Of a stretch of 64,000 nucleotides of DNA, positions 41,771 to 50,786 are shown piece after piece (position 1 is the first letter of the stretch; each line of letters begins with the position of its first letter). Location: NCBI GenBank assembly GCA_000716465.1, contig JNWL01000010.1:1-64000 (forward strand). The letters are read 5' to 3'. A model generated the notes under the pieces. The model made no database searches and was not told the DNA's origin. It saw only the letters and a list, made by a program, of their open reading frames with translations. The stretch is from Streptomyces bikiniensis (GTDB lineage: Bacteria; Actinomycetota; Actinomycetes; Streptomycetales; Streptomycetaceae). The translations under genes and the position numbers were made by a program.

Positions 41771-42733
41771 TCAGCTCCCGCCGTGATCGGCGATCAGTTC
41801 CCGGGCGGCCTGGGCGACCGTCTCGGGGTACTCCATCATCGCCACGTGCCCCGCGTCGGGCAGGGTCAGCAGGCGCGAGCCGCGGAAGGCGATCGCCGCC
41901 CTCCGGGCCATCCGGAACGAGACGAGCCGGTCGCGCGCGCCGTAGACGAGCAGCGTCGGGGCGAGGACCCGCTCGGCCTGCCGCCACAGCCCGTGCTGCC
42001 CGCCGAGGGTGTACGCGTCGACGATGCCGCGCGAGGAACGGGCCATCGCGTCCCAGAAGTACGGGAGCTCCAGGCGCCGCTCCATCTCCTCGACCGCGTG
42101 CAGGAAGCCCTCGTCGGTGACCCGGCCGGGGTCGCCGTAGCAGAGCGCCATGACCCCGCGGACCCGCTGCTCGGCCGTCCAGTCCCGGGTCAGCCGGGCG
42201 AAGAAGGAGGAGACGCCGGGCAGCGCGAGGAGCGCGGTCGGCCAGGCGGTGCGCTGGGCGCGCAGCTCGGGCAGGGCCGGCGAGACCAGGGTGAGGGTGC
42301 GGACCAGGTCGGGCCGGACGGCGGCGACGCGGGTGGCGACGGCACCGCCCAGCGAGTTGCCGAAGAGGTGGACCGGCCCGCGCCCCTCGGAGTCGAGGAA
42401 CCGGATGACGGCGCGGGCGTGCCCGGTGACCGAGTAGTCGCCGTCCTCGGGCGGCGGGGAGACGCCGAAGCCGGGCAGGTCGACCGCCTCGCCGTCGACC
42501 ACGTCCGCGAGCAGCGGCATCAGGGCGGACCAGTTCTGCGAGGAGCCGCCGAGCCCGTGGACGTACAGCGCGGGCGGCAGTCCGGGCCGGGTCCCCGGCC
42601 GGGAGCGGACGGTCAGGTCGAGGCCGGGCAGGGTGACGGTGCGGAGCTCCTCGCCGTCGGCGACCCGTACGGGGCGGTTCCGCGACGCGGGTGGTGCGGC
42701 GGTCCGGGTTTCCGGCAGCTCGGTCGAGGACAT
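41771..42733 (-). CDS. Alpha/beta-fold hydrolase
   Basis: 320 residues. Core motifs are LYVHGLGGSSQNW (oxyanion), the nucleophile elbow FGNSLGG, an Asp in VYGARDRLV and the catalytic His in LPDAGHVAMM. No signal peptide. The cap region is mid-sized. Close family and substrate cannot be told from sequence. Operon with the DUF3152 gene, eight bases apart; divergent from a small acidic protein gene. Confidence 0.87.
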   Translation of the reverse strand: MSSTELPETRTAAPPASRNRPVRVADGEELRTVTLPGLDLTVRSRPGTRPGLPPALYVHGLGGSSQNWSALMPLLADVVDGEAVDLPGFGVSPPPEDGDYSVTGHARAVIRFLDSEGRGPVHLFGNSLGGAVATRVAAVRPDLVRTLTLVSPALPELRAQRTAWPTALLALPGVSSFFARLTRDWTAEQRVRGVMALCYGDPGRVTDEGFLHAVEEMERRLELPYFWDAMARSSRGIVDAYTLGGQHGLWRQAERVLAPTLLVYGARDRLVSFRMARRAAIAFRGSRLLTLPDAGHVAMMEYPETVAQAARELIADHGGS

Positions 42734-42873
42734 GGCCGCAATATTACGAGACGATCACGCACCCTCGCGTGTGGGTGCGGTCACAAGTCCGTGTGCGGCG
42801 GGACACGTGTACTCCTAGGCTCGAAGGGAAGCCGTCGTGAAGGACCCTCGACCCGCGTACCGGAAGGAACCGC

Positions 42874-43089
42874 ATGACTGTCGATCCGACCGAGCCGGAC
42901 ACGTTCGCCGAGGAGGAGGTGGTCGAGCTGGACGAGGAGACGCCCGAGGCCGACGCCGCCGAGCAGCACGCCGAACTCCGGCCGCGCCGGGACCAGCCGC
43001 TGACCCACGTCGAGCGCGAGTCGGCGAACGAGGCCGACGCGTCCGAGCAGGCGCGCGTCGTCGAGCTGGACGAGGACGACTACCGCTGA
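42874..43089 (+). CDS. Small acidic conserved hypothetical
   Basis: 71 residues, about 35% Asp plus Glu, with no hydrophobic core; probably disordered. N terminus MTVDPTEPDTFAEEEVVELDEE, C terminus ARVVELDEDDYR; VVELDE occurs near both ends. The ATG follows GGAAGG seven bases upstream and a TAGGCT -10 is near 42817. Similar acidic proteins occur at this place in other Streptomyces as far as I recall. Function unknown. Confidence 0.7.
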   Translation: MTVDPTEPDTFAEEEVVELDEETPEADAAEQHAELRPRRDQPLTHVERESANEADASEQARVVELDEDDYR

Positions 43090-43320
43090 CTACCGCCGCC
43101 GGGAACCGGCGGGGGCCCGGGCGGGCGGTCGCGGGGAGGCGGAAGCGGCCCCGCCGGGCCGTGTTCCCCGCCGATCCGTCCGGCCCGATCCCGAACCGAC
43201 TGTCGACCGCGGTGTCCGGTCCGTGAAATTCTGCGTCCGCACCGCGCACAGCCGGGTTACCCAAAAGTACGATGGCGGCGCGTCGCTACAGCGCGCATGG
43301 ATCGAAACTTGGGAGGCCGC

Positions 43321-43980
43321 GTGAGCGCCATCGAGCAGACAGAGGCAGCACGCCCTCGGGGCACGCGCCTGCCGCGACGTGCCCGACGGAACCAGCTGCT
43401 CGGCGCGGCCCAGGAGGTCTTCGTCGCCCAGGGGTACCACTCCGCCGCCATGGACGACATCGCCGAGCGGGCGGGCGTCAGCAAGCCGGTGCTGTACCAG
43501 CACTTCCCGGGGAAGCTGGAGCTCTACCTGGCCCTCCTGGACCAGCACTGCGAGTCCCTCCTCCTGGCGGTGCGCACCGCCCTGGCCTCCACCACGGACA
43601 ACAAGCTCCGGGTCGCGGCGACGATGGACGCGTACTTCGCCTACGTCGAGGACGAGGGCGGCGCGTTCCGGCTGGTCTTCGAGTCCGACCTGACCAACGA
43701 GCCGGCCGTGCGCGAGCGCGTGGACCGGGTCAGCCTCCAGTGCGCCGAGGCGATCTCCCAGGTGATCGCCGAGGACACCGGCCTGTCCGAGGACGAGTCG
43801 ATGCTGCTCGCCGTGGGCCTCGGCGGCGTCTCGCAGGTCGTGGCCCGCTACTGGCTGTCGAGCGAGTCGCCCATCCCGCGCGACAAGGCGGTGGAGCTGC
43901 TGACCTCGCTCGCCTGGCGCGGCATCGCGGGCTTCCCGCTCCATCCGGTCGACGGGCAGCTGAGCGCCGAGGGCCACTGA
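43321..43980 (+). CDS. TetR-family transcriptional regulator
   Basis: 219 residues from a GTG at 43321 with GGGAGG four to five bases upstream. The helix-turn-helix is canonical: LGAAQEVFVAQGYHSAAMDDIAERAGVSKPVLYQHFPGKLELYLALL. The remainder is the ligand-binding helical domain. It corresponds in position to Rv3208. It precedes the DUF3107 gene, the usual partner in actinobacteria. Ligand and targets unknown. Confidence 0.92.
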   Translation: MSAIEQTEAARPRGTRLPRRARRNQLLGAAQEVFVAQGYHSAAMDDIAERAGVSKPVLYQHFPGKLELYLALLDQHCESLLLAVRTALASTTDNKLRVAATMDAYFAYVEDEGGAFRLVFESDLTNEPAVRERVDRVSLQCAEAISQVIAEDTGLSEDESMLLAVGLGGVSQVVARYWLSSESPIPRDKAVELLTSLAWRGIAGFPLHPVDGQLSAEGH

Positions 43981-44125
43981 TCCGTCCGGACGGGCGCCCG
44001 TTCCCGAAGCCTGTTCGCTCCTGGCGTGCGGCGACCACGCCGTGCGCGTCCCCTCACCGGGCTAATGTGTGCAGCGTACGGCGCGGATGATTCGCGCAAC
44101 GCTGACCGTTCGGAGGGACATAGCC

Positions 44126-44353
44126 GTGGAGGTCAAGATCGGCGTGCAGCACGCGCCCCGGGAGATCGTTCTGGAGAGCGGGCAGTCCGCCGAGGAGGTC
44201 GAGCGCGCGGTTGCCGACGCGCTGGCCGGCAAGGCGCAGCTGCTCAGCCTCACGGACGAGAAGGGCCGCAAGGTCCTCGTTCCGGCCGACAGGATCGCGT
44301 ACGTGGAGCTCGGCGAGCCCGCCGTCCGCCGCGTGGGTTTCGGCGCGATCTGA
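44126..44353 (+). CDS. DUF3107 small protein
   Basis: 75 residues from a GTG at 44126, with CGGAGGG eight bases upstream. N terminus VEVKIGVQHAPREIVLES; a compact alpha/beta fold with a central helix (EEVERAVADALAG). Matches the mycobacterial TB9.4 family (Rv3208A) by sequence and neighbourhood. Function unknown. A good hairpin follows its stop. Confidence 0.9.
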   Translation: MEVKIGVQHAPREIVLESGQSAEEVERAVADALAGKAQLLSLTDEKGRKVLVPADRIAYVELGEPAVRRVGFGAI

Positions 44354-44368
44354 ACCCCTGATTCGCGG

Positions 44369-44408
44369 GAAGGGCCCGGTGGACCGGTTTCGGTCCACCG
44401 GGCCCTTC
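44369..44408 (+). terminator. Terminator after DUF3107
   Basis: An 18-base perfect stem (GAAGGGCCCGGTGGACCG and complement) with a GTTT loop, 15 bases after the stop. Confidence 0.85.
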
Positions 44409-44522
44409 GTCTGCCCGTATGCCCGCGTCGGGCGGTACGGGAGGATTGCGCGCCGGGCGCCACGGGTAGGTACGACCTCGACCGCACCACCCGCCCCGCA
44501 CCCCTCGCGAGGTGATCCCCCG

Positions 44523-44795
44523 ATGTACCTGGAAGCCCTCGGCTCCGCCCTGCTCGGTCTCGTTCTGGCCTGGGCCGCCGTCCGCCGGCTGCCCGATCGC
44601 CTGCCCGGCCGGGGGCTCGTCCTCGTCACCGGCGCGCTCGGCGCGGTGTTCGGCGCGCTCGTCACCCACGGGTCGCTGGGCCCCGGCCACCCCTTCGCGA
44701 CCCTGGTGGGCGCGGTGGCGGTGGCGGCGGTCCTGCTCTCGCTGCTGATCCGCCCGGCCTCGCGCCGCCGGCTGCGCCGGTCGGCGACGGTCTGA
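44523..44795 (+). CDS. Small three-segment membrane protein
   Basis: 90 residues from the ATG at 44523; the preceding frame has poor codon bias and an upstream terminator. Three hydrophobic segments (about 4-20, 32-48, 60-78) and a very basic tail (RPASRRRLRRSA). The small size and Gly-rich segments recall GlsB/YeaQ-type proteins, but I cannot confirm that. It converges on the ferritin-like gene. Confidence 0.65.
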   Translation: MYLEALGSALLGLVLAWAAVRRLPDRLPGRGLVLVTGALGAVFGALVTHGSLGPGHPFATLVGAVAVAAVLLSLLIRPASRRRLRRSATV

Positions 44796-44818
44796 GCGGG
44801 GCCGCGCGCCCCGTGTGA

Positions 44819-45541
44819 TCAGGCGGCGAGGCCGAGGGCGGCCATGCGCTTGGTGTGCGCCTCGGTGATCCGGGAGAACATCCGGCCGACCTCCGCGAGG
44901 TCGAAGCCGTCCGCGACGCCGCCGACCAGCATCGTGGAGAGCGCGTCCCGCTCGGCGACCACGCGCTGGGCCTGGGAGAGCGCCTCGCCCATCAGGCGGC
45001 GCGCCCAGAGCGCGAGCCGGCCGCCGACGCGCGGGTCGGCGTCGATCGCGGCGCGGACCTTCTCCACGGCGAAGTTGCCGTGGCCGGTGTCGTCGAGCAC
45101 GGAGAGCACCAGGGCGCGGGTGTCGGAGTCGAGCCGGGTCGCGACCTCCCGGTAGAAGTCGCTGGCGATCGAGTCGCCCACGTACGCCTTGACCAGGCCC
45201 TCCAGCCAGTCCGACGGCGCGGTCTGGCGGTGGAAGTCGTCGAGCGCCTTCGCGAAGGGCTCCATGGCCGCCGTCGGCTCCGCCTCGACGGCCGCGAGGC
45301 GGTCCCTCAGCTGCTCGAAGTGGTGGAACTCGGCCGAGGCCATCTTCGCCAGCTCCGCCTTGTCCGCGAGGGTCGGCGCCAGCTTGGCGTCCTCGGCGAG
45401 CCGCTCGAAGGCCGCCAGCTCTCCGTAGGCGAGGGCGCCGAGGAGGTCGATCACGGCGGCGCGGTACTGCGGCTCGGCGGAAGCCGTCGCCCAGTCCTTG
45501 GCGGCGATCCCGGTGGGTGTGGCGTTGTCAGGCGTCTCCAT
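44819..45541 (-). CDS. Ferritin-like fold protein (MiaE-like)
   Basis: 240 residues from the ATG at 45541. Four long helices carry di-iron-type ligands: Glu in YGELAAFERL, ExxH in SAEFHHFEQLR, and a second pair in YREVATRL and DDTGHGNF. This pattern resembles MiaE-like tRNA hydroxylases and other ferritin-like diiron proteins. Corresponds in position to Rv3210c. Divergent from the rhlE gene. Substrate unknown. Confidence 0.8.
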   Translation of the reverse strand: METPDNATPTGIAAKDWATASAEPQYRAAVIDLLGALAYGELAAFERLAEDAKLAPTLADKAELAKMASAEFHHFEQLRDRLAAVEAEPTAAMEPFAKALDDFHRQTAPSDWLEGLVKAYVGDSIASDFYREVATRLDSDTRALVLSVLDDTGHGNFAVEKVRAAIDADPRVGGRLALWARRLMGEALSQAQRVVAERDALSTMLVGGVADGFDLAEVGRMFSRITEAHTKRMAALGLAA

Positions 45542-45934
45542 GCAGCGCACAATAGCCCGCCCGCGCGGCCCGGGAAGGCCCTGGTCAGTCAGTGTGACCG
45601 TGCCCTCATCACGTTTTCCCCCGACACACATGCGCGATTCCGGGGTACAGTGGTAAGGCGCCTGCTGAGTATGCGGACATGCTTTCGCACGTTCGGACGT
45701 ATCCGGTGGGCCGACTCATGAATGAGGATGCCCGGTCGGTGGCCCGATCGGCTCCGGCCCGACAGCCCTTCCGGCGGACCCGCGGAAGGGTCACCCTCAG
45801 CGGTACGACGCTCGAGTGACGGCAGTGGTCCCGTGCCACCCGGCGGCGGTCTTCCCGATCGCGCCGACAGTGATCCGGCACGGTACGACCCCCTTCGTTC
45901 GCCTCGCGCCGCGTCTCACAGAAGAGGCAGCACC
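45542..45934. other. Long 5' region of rhlE, no separate gene
   Basis: 393 bases between divergent genes. The frame upstream of 45935 is open back to an ATG at 45722, but its third positions are not G/C-biased, so it is probably untranslated leader. Long leaders are common for cold-regulated DEAD-box genes. Confidence 0.55.
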
Positions 45935-48706
45935 CTGACTACGACTTTCCGAGAGCTCGGAATCCTTTCCGAGACGGCCGAGGCCCTGGAGGCCGTCGGC
46001 ATCGTGAACCCCTTTCCCATCCAGGAGATGACCCTTCCGGTCGCCCTCACCGGCACCGACGTCATCGGCCAGGCCAAGACCGGCACGGGCAAGACCCTCG
46101 GCTTCGGCCTCCCGATCCTGGAGCGCGTGACCGTCCCGTCGGACGTCGAGGCCGGCCGGGCGAAGCCCGAGCAGCTGACCGACGCCCCGCAGGCGCTCGT
46201 CGTCGTGCCCACCCGCGAGCTGTGCACCCAGGTCACCAACGACCTGCTGACCGCCGGCAAGGTGCGGAACGTGCGCGTGCTCGCCATCTACGGCGGCCGG
46301 GCGTACGAGCCGCAGGTCGAGGCGCTGCAGAAGGGCGTCGACGTGGTCGTCGGCACCCCCGGCCGCCTGCTCGACCTGGCCGGCCAGCGCAAGCTCGACC
46401 TCTCCCACGTCAAGGTCCTCGTCCTGGACGAGGCCGACGAGATGCTCGACCTGGGCTTCCTGCCCGACGTCGAGAAGATCATGAACATGCTTCCGGCGAA
46501 GCGCCAGACCATGCTGTTCTCGGCCACCATGCCGGGCGCGGTCATCGGTCTCGCCCGCCGTTACATGTCGCAGCCGACGCACATCCGCGCCACCTCGCCC
46601 GACGGCGAGGGCGTGACCGTCGCCAACATCAAGCAGCACGTCTACCGCGCGCACTCGATGGACAAGCCGGAGCTGGTCTCCCGCATCCTGCAGGCCAACG
46701 GCCGCGGGCTCGCGATGATCTTCTGCCGTACGAAGCGCACGGCGGCCGACATCGCCGAGCAGCTGGAGCGCCGCGGCTTCGCCTCCGGCGCCGTCCACGG
46801 CGACCTCGGCCAGGGCGCCCGCGAGCAGGCGCTGCGCGCCTTCCGCAACGGCAAGGTCGACGTGCTCGTCTGCACCGACGTCGCCGCGCGCGGCATCGAC
46901 GTCGAGGGCGTCACCCACGTCATCAACTACCAGTCGCCGGAGGACGAGAAGACGTTCCTCCACCGCGTGGGCCGCACCGGCCGCGCGGGCGCCAAGGGCA
47001 CCGCAGTGACCCTGGTCGACTGGGACGACATCCCGCGCTGGCAGCTGATCAACAAGGCGCTCGGCCTGGACTTCCACGACCCGGTCGAGACCTACTCCAG
47101 CTCTCCGCACCTGTACGAGGAGCTGGACATCCCGGCGGGCACCAAGGGCATCCTGCCCCGCGCCGAGCGGACCCGCGCGGGTCTGGGCGCGGAGGAGCTG
47201 GAGGACCTGGGCGAGCCCGGCGGACGCCGCGGCCGCGGCCCGAAGGCGGCGGAGAAGGCCGAGGAGCGCCCGGAGCGCACCCGGACCCCGCGCCAGCGCC
47301 GTCGCACCCGCGGCGGCGACGCCGCCGACGCCCCTGCGGTGTCGGAGCGGACCGAGCAGCCCGCTCCGGCGGGCGACGAGGCCCGGGCCGAGTCCGGTCC
47401 GCGCACCCCGCGCCGTCGCCGCCGCACCCGGGTCGGCACCCAGGGCGTGCCGGTCGCGCAGACGGCTCCGGCGGCGCAGGCGGCTCCGGTCGCCGTCGCC
47501 GAGGCGCCGAAGGCGGCCGGGACCCCGAAGACCGAGGCCCCGGCCCCGGCTCCGGTCGTCACCGAGGCCCCGAAGGCCGAGACGCCGAAGACCGAGGCGC
47601 CCAAGGCCGAGGAGCGGAAGACCGAGGAGCCGAAGGCCCCCCGTCGCCGCACCCGCGCCGCCCGCCCGGAGGCCGTCCAGGCCGCTCCGGCGGTCCGTAC
47701 CCCCGCGGCCCCCGCCGTCCAGGAGCCCGCTCCGGTCGTGCGCCGTCGCCGCGCCCGGGTGCGGCCGGTCGAGGAGACCGTCTCCTTCCAGACGCCCGAG
47801 ACCGCCGCGGCCGCCCTGCGGGCGCAGTCGGCCGTCGAGGCGCCGAAGGCCGAGGCCCCGGCCGCCGTCGAGGCGCCGAAGGCCGAGGAGCCGAAGAAGG
47901 CCCCGCGCCGCCGTACGGCCGCCAGGACCGTCGAGGCCCCCGAGGCCGTCCGGACGCCCGTCGAGACCGTCAAGGCCGTCGAGACCGTCGCCCCGGTGGC
48001 GGCCGAGCCGGTCGCCGCCGAGGCCCCGGCCGAGGTCCCGGCCCCGCGCCGCCGTCGTACGGCTCGCAGGCCCGCCGGTTCGCCGGTGACCGCCGAGGCG
48101 CCGGCCGTCGAGCCGGTGGCCGAGCCGGTCGCGGCTCCGGCCGTCGAGGAGGCGCCGGCCCCGCGCCGTCGCCGCGCCGCCACGCGGGCCGCCGGTTCCC
48201 CGGCGTCCGCCGAGGCCGCGATCATCGTCGTACCGGCCGTGACGCCCGCGCCGGTGGCCGAGGAGGCTCCCGAGCCCGCCCCGCGCCGCCGCCGTACCGT
48301 CCGCAAGGCCGCCGAGCCGGTGACCGACGGGGCCCCGGCCGAGCAGGTCGCGGAGCCGGTCACCGAGCCGGTCGCGGAGGAGGCCCCCAAGAAGGCCGCC
48401 CCGCGCCGCCGCACGACGAAGAAGGCCGTCGCCGAGGCCGCCGTCGCCGAGGCCGCTCCGGCGGTCGAGGCCCCCGCGGCCGAGGAGGCCCCGAAGGCTC
48501 CCCGTCGCCGGGCGGCCAAGAAGGCGGTCGCCGCCGAGGCGCCCGACGCCTCCGAGCCGCAGGCGCCGAAGGCTCCGGCCCGTCGCCGTACGGTGAAGAA
48601 GGCCGTCGCGGAGCCGGCCGCCGAGGCCGGGGCCGAGGAGCCGAAGAAGGCGGCTCCGCGCCGCCGCACCACCAAGAAGGCGGCGGCGGCCCCGGCCGAG
48701 AGCTGA
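45935..48706 (+). CDS. rhlE: RhlE-type DEAD-box RNA helicase with large basic tail
   Basis: 923 residues if translation starts at the CTG at 45935 (LTTTFRELGI), seven bases after AAGAGG; no ATG, GTG or TTG lies between good coding sequence and the conserved Phe. Helicase motifs are complete: PFPIQ, AKTGTGKT (47-54), PTRELC, DEAD, SAT, ARGID and HRVGRTGR. The core ends near residue 390. The last ~500 residues are low complexity: basic blocks PRRRRTxRKA and RRRTTKKA alternate with Ala/Pro/Glu spacers, probably disordered and RNA-binding. Homologous to Rv3211. A hairpin terminator follows. Confidence 0.9.
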   Translation: MTTTFRELGILSETAEALEAVGIVNPFPIQEMTLPVALTGTDVIGQAKTGTGKTLGFGLPILERVTVPSDVEAGRAKPEQLTDAPQALVVVPTRELCTQVTNDLLTAGKVRNVRVLAIYGGRAYEPQVEALQKGVDVVVGTPGRLLDLAGQRKLDLSHVKVLVLDEADEMLDLGFLPDVEKIMNMLPAKRQTMLFSATMPGAVIGLARRYMSQPTHIRATSPDGEGVTVANIKQHVYRAHSMDKPELVSRILQANGRGLAMIFCRTKRTAADIAEQLERRGFASGAVHGDLGQGAREQALRAFRNGKVDVLVCTDVAARGIDVEGVTHVINYQSPEDEKTFLHRVGRTGRAGAKGTAVTLVDWDDIPRWQLINKALGLDFHDPVETYSSSPHLYEELDIPAGTKGILPRAERTRAGLGAEELEDLGEPGGRRGRGPKAAEKAEERPERTRTPRQRRRTRGGDAADAPAVSERTEQPAPAGDEARAESGPRTPRRRRRTRVGTQGVPVAQTAPAAQAAPVAVAEAPKAAGTPKTEAPAPAPVVTEAPKAETPKTEAPKAEERKTEEPKAPRRRTRAARPEAVQAAPAVRTPAAPAVQEPAPVVRRRRARVRPVEETVSFQTPETAAAALRAQSAVEAPKAEAPAAVEAPKAEEPKKAPRRRTAARTVEAPEAVRTPVETVKAVETVAPVAAEPVAAEAPAEVPAPRRRRTARRPAGSPVTAEAPAVEPVAEPVAAPAVEEAPAPRRRRAATRAAGSPASAEAAIIVVPAVTPAPVAEEAPEPAPRRRRTVRKAAEPVTDGAPAEQVAEPVTEPVAEEAPKKAAPRRRTTKKAVAEAAVAEAAPAVEAPAAEEAPKAPRRRAAKKAVAAEAPDASEPQAPKAPARRRTVKKAVAEPAAEAGAEEPKKAAPRRRTTKKAAAAPAES

Positions 48707-48723
48707 GGACCCGTCCCGTACCA

Positions 48724-48764
48724 CCGCGGCGGCCCGTCCCCTTCCCGGGGGCGGGCCGCCGCGG
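48724..48764 (+). terminator. Terminator after rhlE
   Basis: An 18-base stem with one mismatch (CCGCGGCGGCCCGTCCCC and its complement) and a short TTCCC loop, 18 bases past the stop. Confidence 0.75.
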
Positions 48765-48811
48765 CGTCCCCGGGCCGCGCCCTCCCGCCGCCCTGGGATT
48801 ACAGTCCGGGT

Positions 48812-49699
48812 ATGAGTAAGCCCAGGTCCCTGGTCCTGCCGCCGCGCACCCGTGCCCGCCGTCTCGACACCGCGCGCGGGCCGTTCGCCGTGCTCGACGC
48901 GGAGCCGGACGGGGAGCGGCGGGGGACGGTGCTGCTGCTGCCGGGGTACACCGGCAGCAAGGAGGACTTCCTGGCCCTGCTCGGGCCGCTGACCGACGCC
49001 GGGTACCGGGCGGTGGCCGTGGACGGGCGCGGGCAGCACGACTCCCCCGGCCCCCGGGGCCGGGCCGCCTACCGCCGCCGGGCGCTCGCGCTCGACGCGG
49101 TGGCGCAGGCCGCCGCGCTCGGGGACGGTCCGGTGCACCTGGTGGGGCACTCGTTCGGCGGTCTGGTGGCCCGCGCGGCGGTGGCGGTCGCGCCGGACGC
49201 CTTCCGCTCGCTCACCCTGCTCTCCTCGGGCGTCGGCCGGGTGTCCCGGCCGCAGCGGGTCCGGGTGCGGGCGCTGCGGGCCGGGCTCGCGCTGCTGTCG
49301 AAGGAGCACGTCTGGCGGACGATGTGCTGGCTGGACAGCCGGGGCGAGGAGCCGGACACGTCCGACGTGCCGGGGCTCGCGGACTTCCTGCTGCGGCGCT
49401 GGAACCGCACCCGGATCGCCCAGCTGCGGGGCGCCGGGCGGCTGCTCCTCGACCGCCGGGACGGCACAGAGGAGCTGCTGGCGCTGCGGACGCCGCTGCA
49501 CTTCGCGTACGGGACGGACGAGATGGTCTGGTCGACGGCGGACCTCGCCGCGGCGGCGGCCCGGACCGGCGCGCACCACACGGTGCTCGCGGGCGCGGGC
49601 CACTCCCCCAACGTGTCGCACCCCGAGGAGCTGACGGCCCGCCTCCTCGGCTTCTGGGAGCGCGTGGTCGCGCCCCCGGAGGTCAGTACTGCGCCTTGA
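48812..49699 (+). CDS. Alpha/beta hydrolase, LipV-like
   Basis: 295 residues from the ATG at 48812. Motifs are LLLPGYTGSKEDF (oxyanion), GHSFGG (nucleophile elbow), and a C-terminal YGTDEMVWS...AGAGHSPNVSHPEEL supplying acid and His. No signal peptide. The M. tuberculosis relative lipV (Rv3203) lies in the same block, but the subfamily is broad and the substrate uncertain. Its last 17 bases overlap the 3' end of the converging NYN-domain gene. Confidence 0.85.
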   Translation: MSKPRSLVLPPRTRARRLDTARGPFAVLDAEPDGERRGTVLLLPGYTGSKEDFLALLGPLTDAGYRAVAVDGRGQHDSPGPRGRAAYRRRALALDAVAQAAALGDGPVHLVGHSFGGLVARAAVAVAPDAFRSLTLLSSGVGRVSRPQRVRVRALRAGLALLSKEHVWRTMCWLDSRGEEPDTSDVPGLADFLLRRWNRTRIAQLRGAGRLLLDRRDGTEELLALRTPLHFAYGTDEMVWSTADLAAAAARTGAHHTVLAGAGHSPNVSHPEELTARLLGFWERVVAPPEVSTAP

Positions 49700-50612
49700 G
49701 GTGCTGCCAGAAGCCGTCTCGCAGGGAGCGCCGGAGCGCGGCGTGGCCGCGCAGGGAGCGGCTGAGCAGGCGCTCGGCCTCGACGAGCAGGTCCTGGTCG
49801 AACGATCCGGGCAGGTAGGGCGCGCCCGGAAGGAGCTCGGCGAGCCGGTCCCGGCCTCGCTCGGCGAGCCAGGTCGCCGCGATCTGCGCGCCGACGAAGC
49901 GCACCTCCTCGCGGGAGGGCGGCGGCTCGCCCTCGTTCTCGTACGTGGTGACGGGGCGGCGGGTGACGTAGGGGCGGCAGAAGTCCAGGTCGAAGGTGCG
50001 CTGGCTGTCGACCTCCCAGAGCAGGGCCTCGGCCTGGTTGCGGCCCTCGGCGGCCTCGATGCCCCAGAGGTGGACGCGGGCGCCGTAGCCCTGGGCGGCC
50101 TCGACGGCCGAGACCAGGTCCTCGTCGCCGCCGACGAGGGCGGCGTCGCTGATGGCGCGGTGGCGGGCGAGGGACTCCAGGTCGGTGCGGATGAGGGAGT
50201 CGACGCCCTTCTGCTGGTTGTTGGCGTTGAGGTTGCCGAGGCGGACCTTGACGTCGGGCAGCTCGGCGATGGCCTGCTGCTCGGGGGTGTGGATGCGGCG
50301 GCGGGCGCCGTCGTACCAGTAGACGCGCAGGAGGCGGCTGTCCGCGAAGATCGTGCGGGCCTTGTCGATGAAGGCCTCGATGAGCCCTTCCGCGTCGAGG
50401 TCGAAGGAGCGCCGGTCCTCGGTGCCGACGACCAGCAACCCGGCCGCAGCATGGACGTAACCGGCGTCGACGAAGATGGCGTGGGTGGAAGGGGTCCTGG
50501 CGACCTCGGCCAGCATCCGCCGGAGGAGCTCGTTGGTGCGCTCCAGGCGTGCGTCGAGTGCGCGGAGGCGGGTGTCGGTCTCGGTCACCTGTGGGGTGTC
50601 TGCGTCGTTCAT
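49683..50612 (-). CDS. NYN/PIN-like domain protein
   Basis: 309 residues from the ATG at 50612. A short coiled N terminus (RLRALDARLERTNELLRRMLAEV) precedes the NYN domain: AIFVDAGYVHAAAGLL, VYWYDGARR, QQKGVDSLIRTDLESLARHRAISDAALVGGDEDLVSAVEAAQ. The acidic residues D in FVDAG, D in KGVD and D in GGDEDL make a PIN-type nuclease site. NYN proteins are RNases, often acting on structured or stable RNA. A C-terminal ~90-residue region is unassigned. Divergent from a 50-residue gene. Confidence 0.87.
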   Translation of the reverse strand: MNDADTPQVTETDTRLRALDARLERTNELLRRMLAEVARTPSTHAIFVDAGYVHAAAGLLVVGTEDRRSFDLDAEGLIEAFIDKARTIFADSRLLRVYWYDGARRRIHTPEQQAIAELPDVKVRLGNLNANNQQKGVDSLIRTDLESLARHRAISDAALVGGDEDLVSAVEAAQGYGARVHLWGIEAAEGRNQAEALLWEVDSQRTFDLDFCRPYVTRRPVTTYENEGEPPPSREEVRFVGAQIAATWLAERGRDRLAELLPGAPYLPGSFDQDLLVEAERLLSRSLRGHAALRRSLRDGFWQHLKAQY

Positions 50613-50680
50613 ACGCGGCTCATTGTCGCCGACGCCGGTGCGGCCGCCACACCCCCTTACTCGCCAGTATTTAGTCATCC

Positions 50681-50704
50681 GAAAATTTTCCTTAGCGTAA
50701 GGAA
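50681..50704. promoter_or_regulatory. Two adjacent palindromes between divergent genes
   Basis: GAAAATTTTC (50681-50690) is a perfect 10-base palindrome; it overlaps TTCCTTA-GCG-TAAGGAA (50688-50704), a perfect 7-3-7 inverted repeat. The block is strikingly A/T-rich. It is a likely operator or promoter element for the NYN gene, the 50-residue gene, or both. Confidence 0.55.
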
Positions 50705-50786
50705 TGTTTGCAGGATGCACGTCGTTGTGAAGGGACGTAACGCAGTTCTCCACCAGGAGGATCAACTCAGACGAAGGGAGAAGCCC

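Noticed and set aside
45722..45934. N-terminal extension of the RhlE helicase from the ATG at 45722
   Set aside because: Third codon positions are rich in A and T, unlike real genes here, and there is no family similarity.
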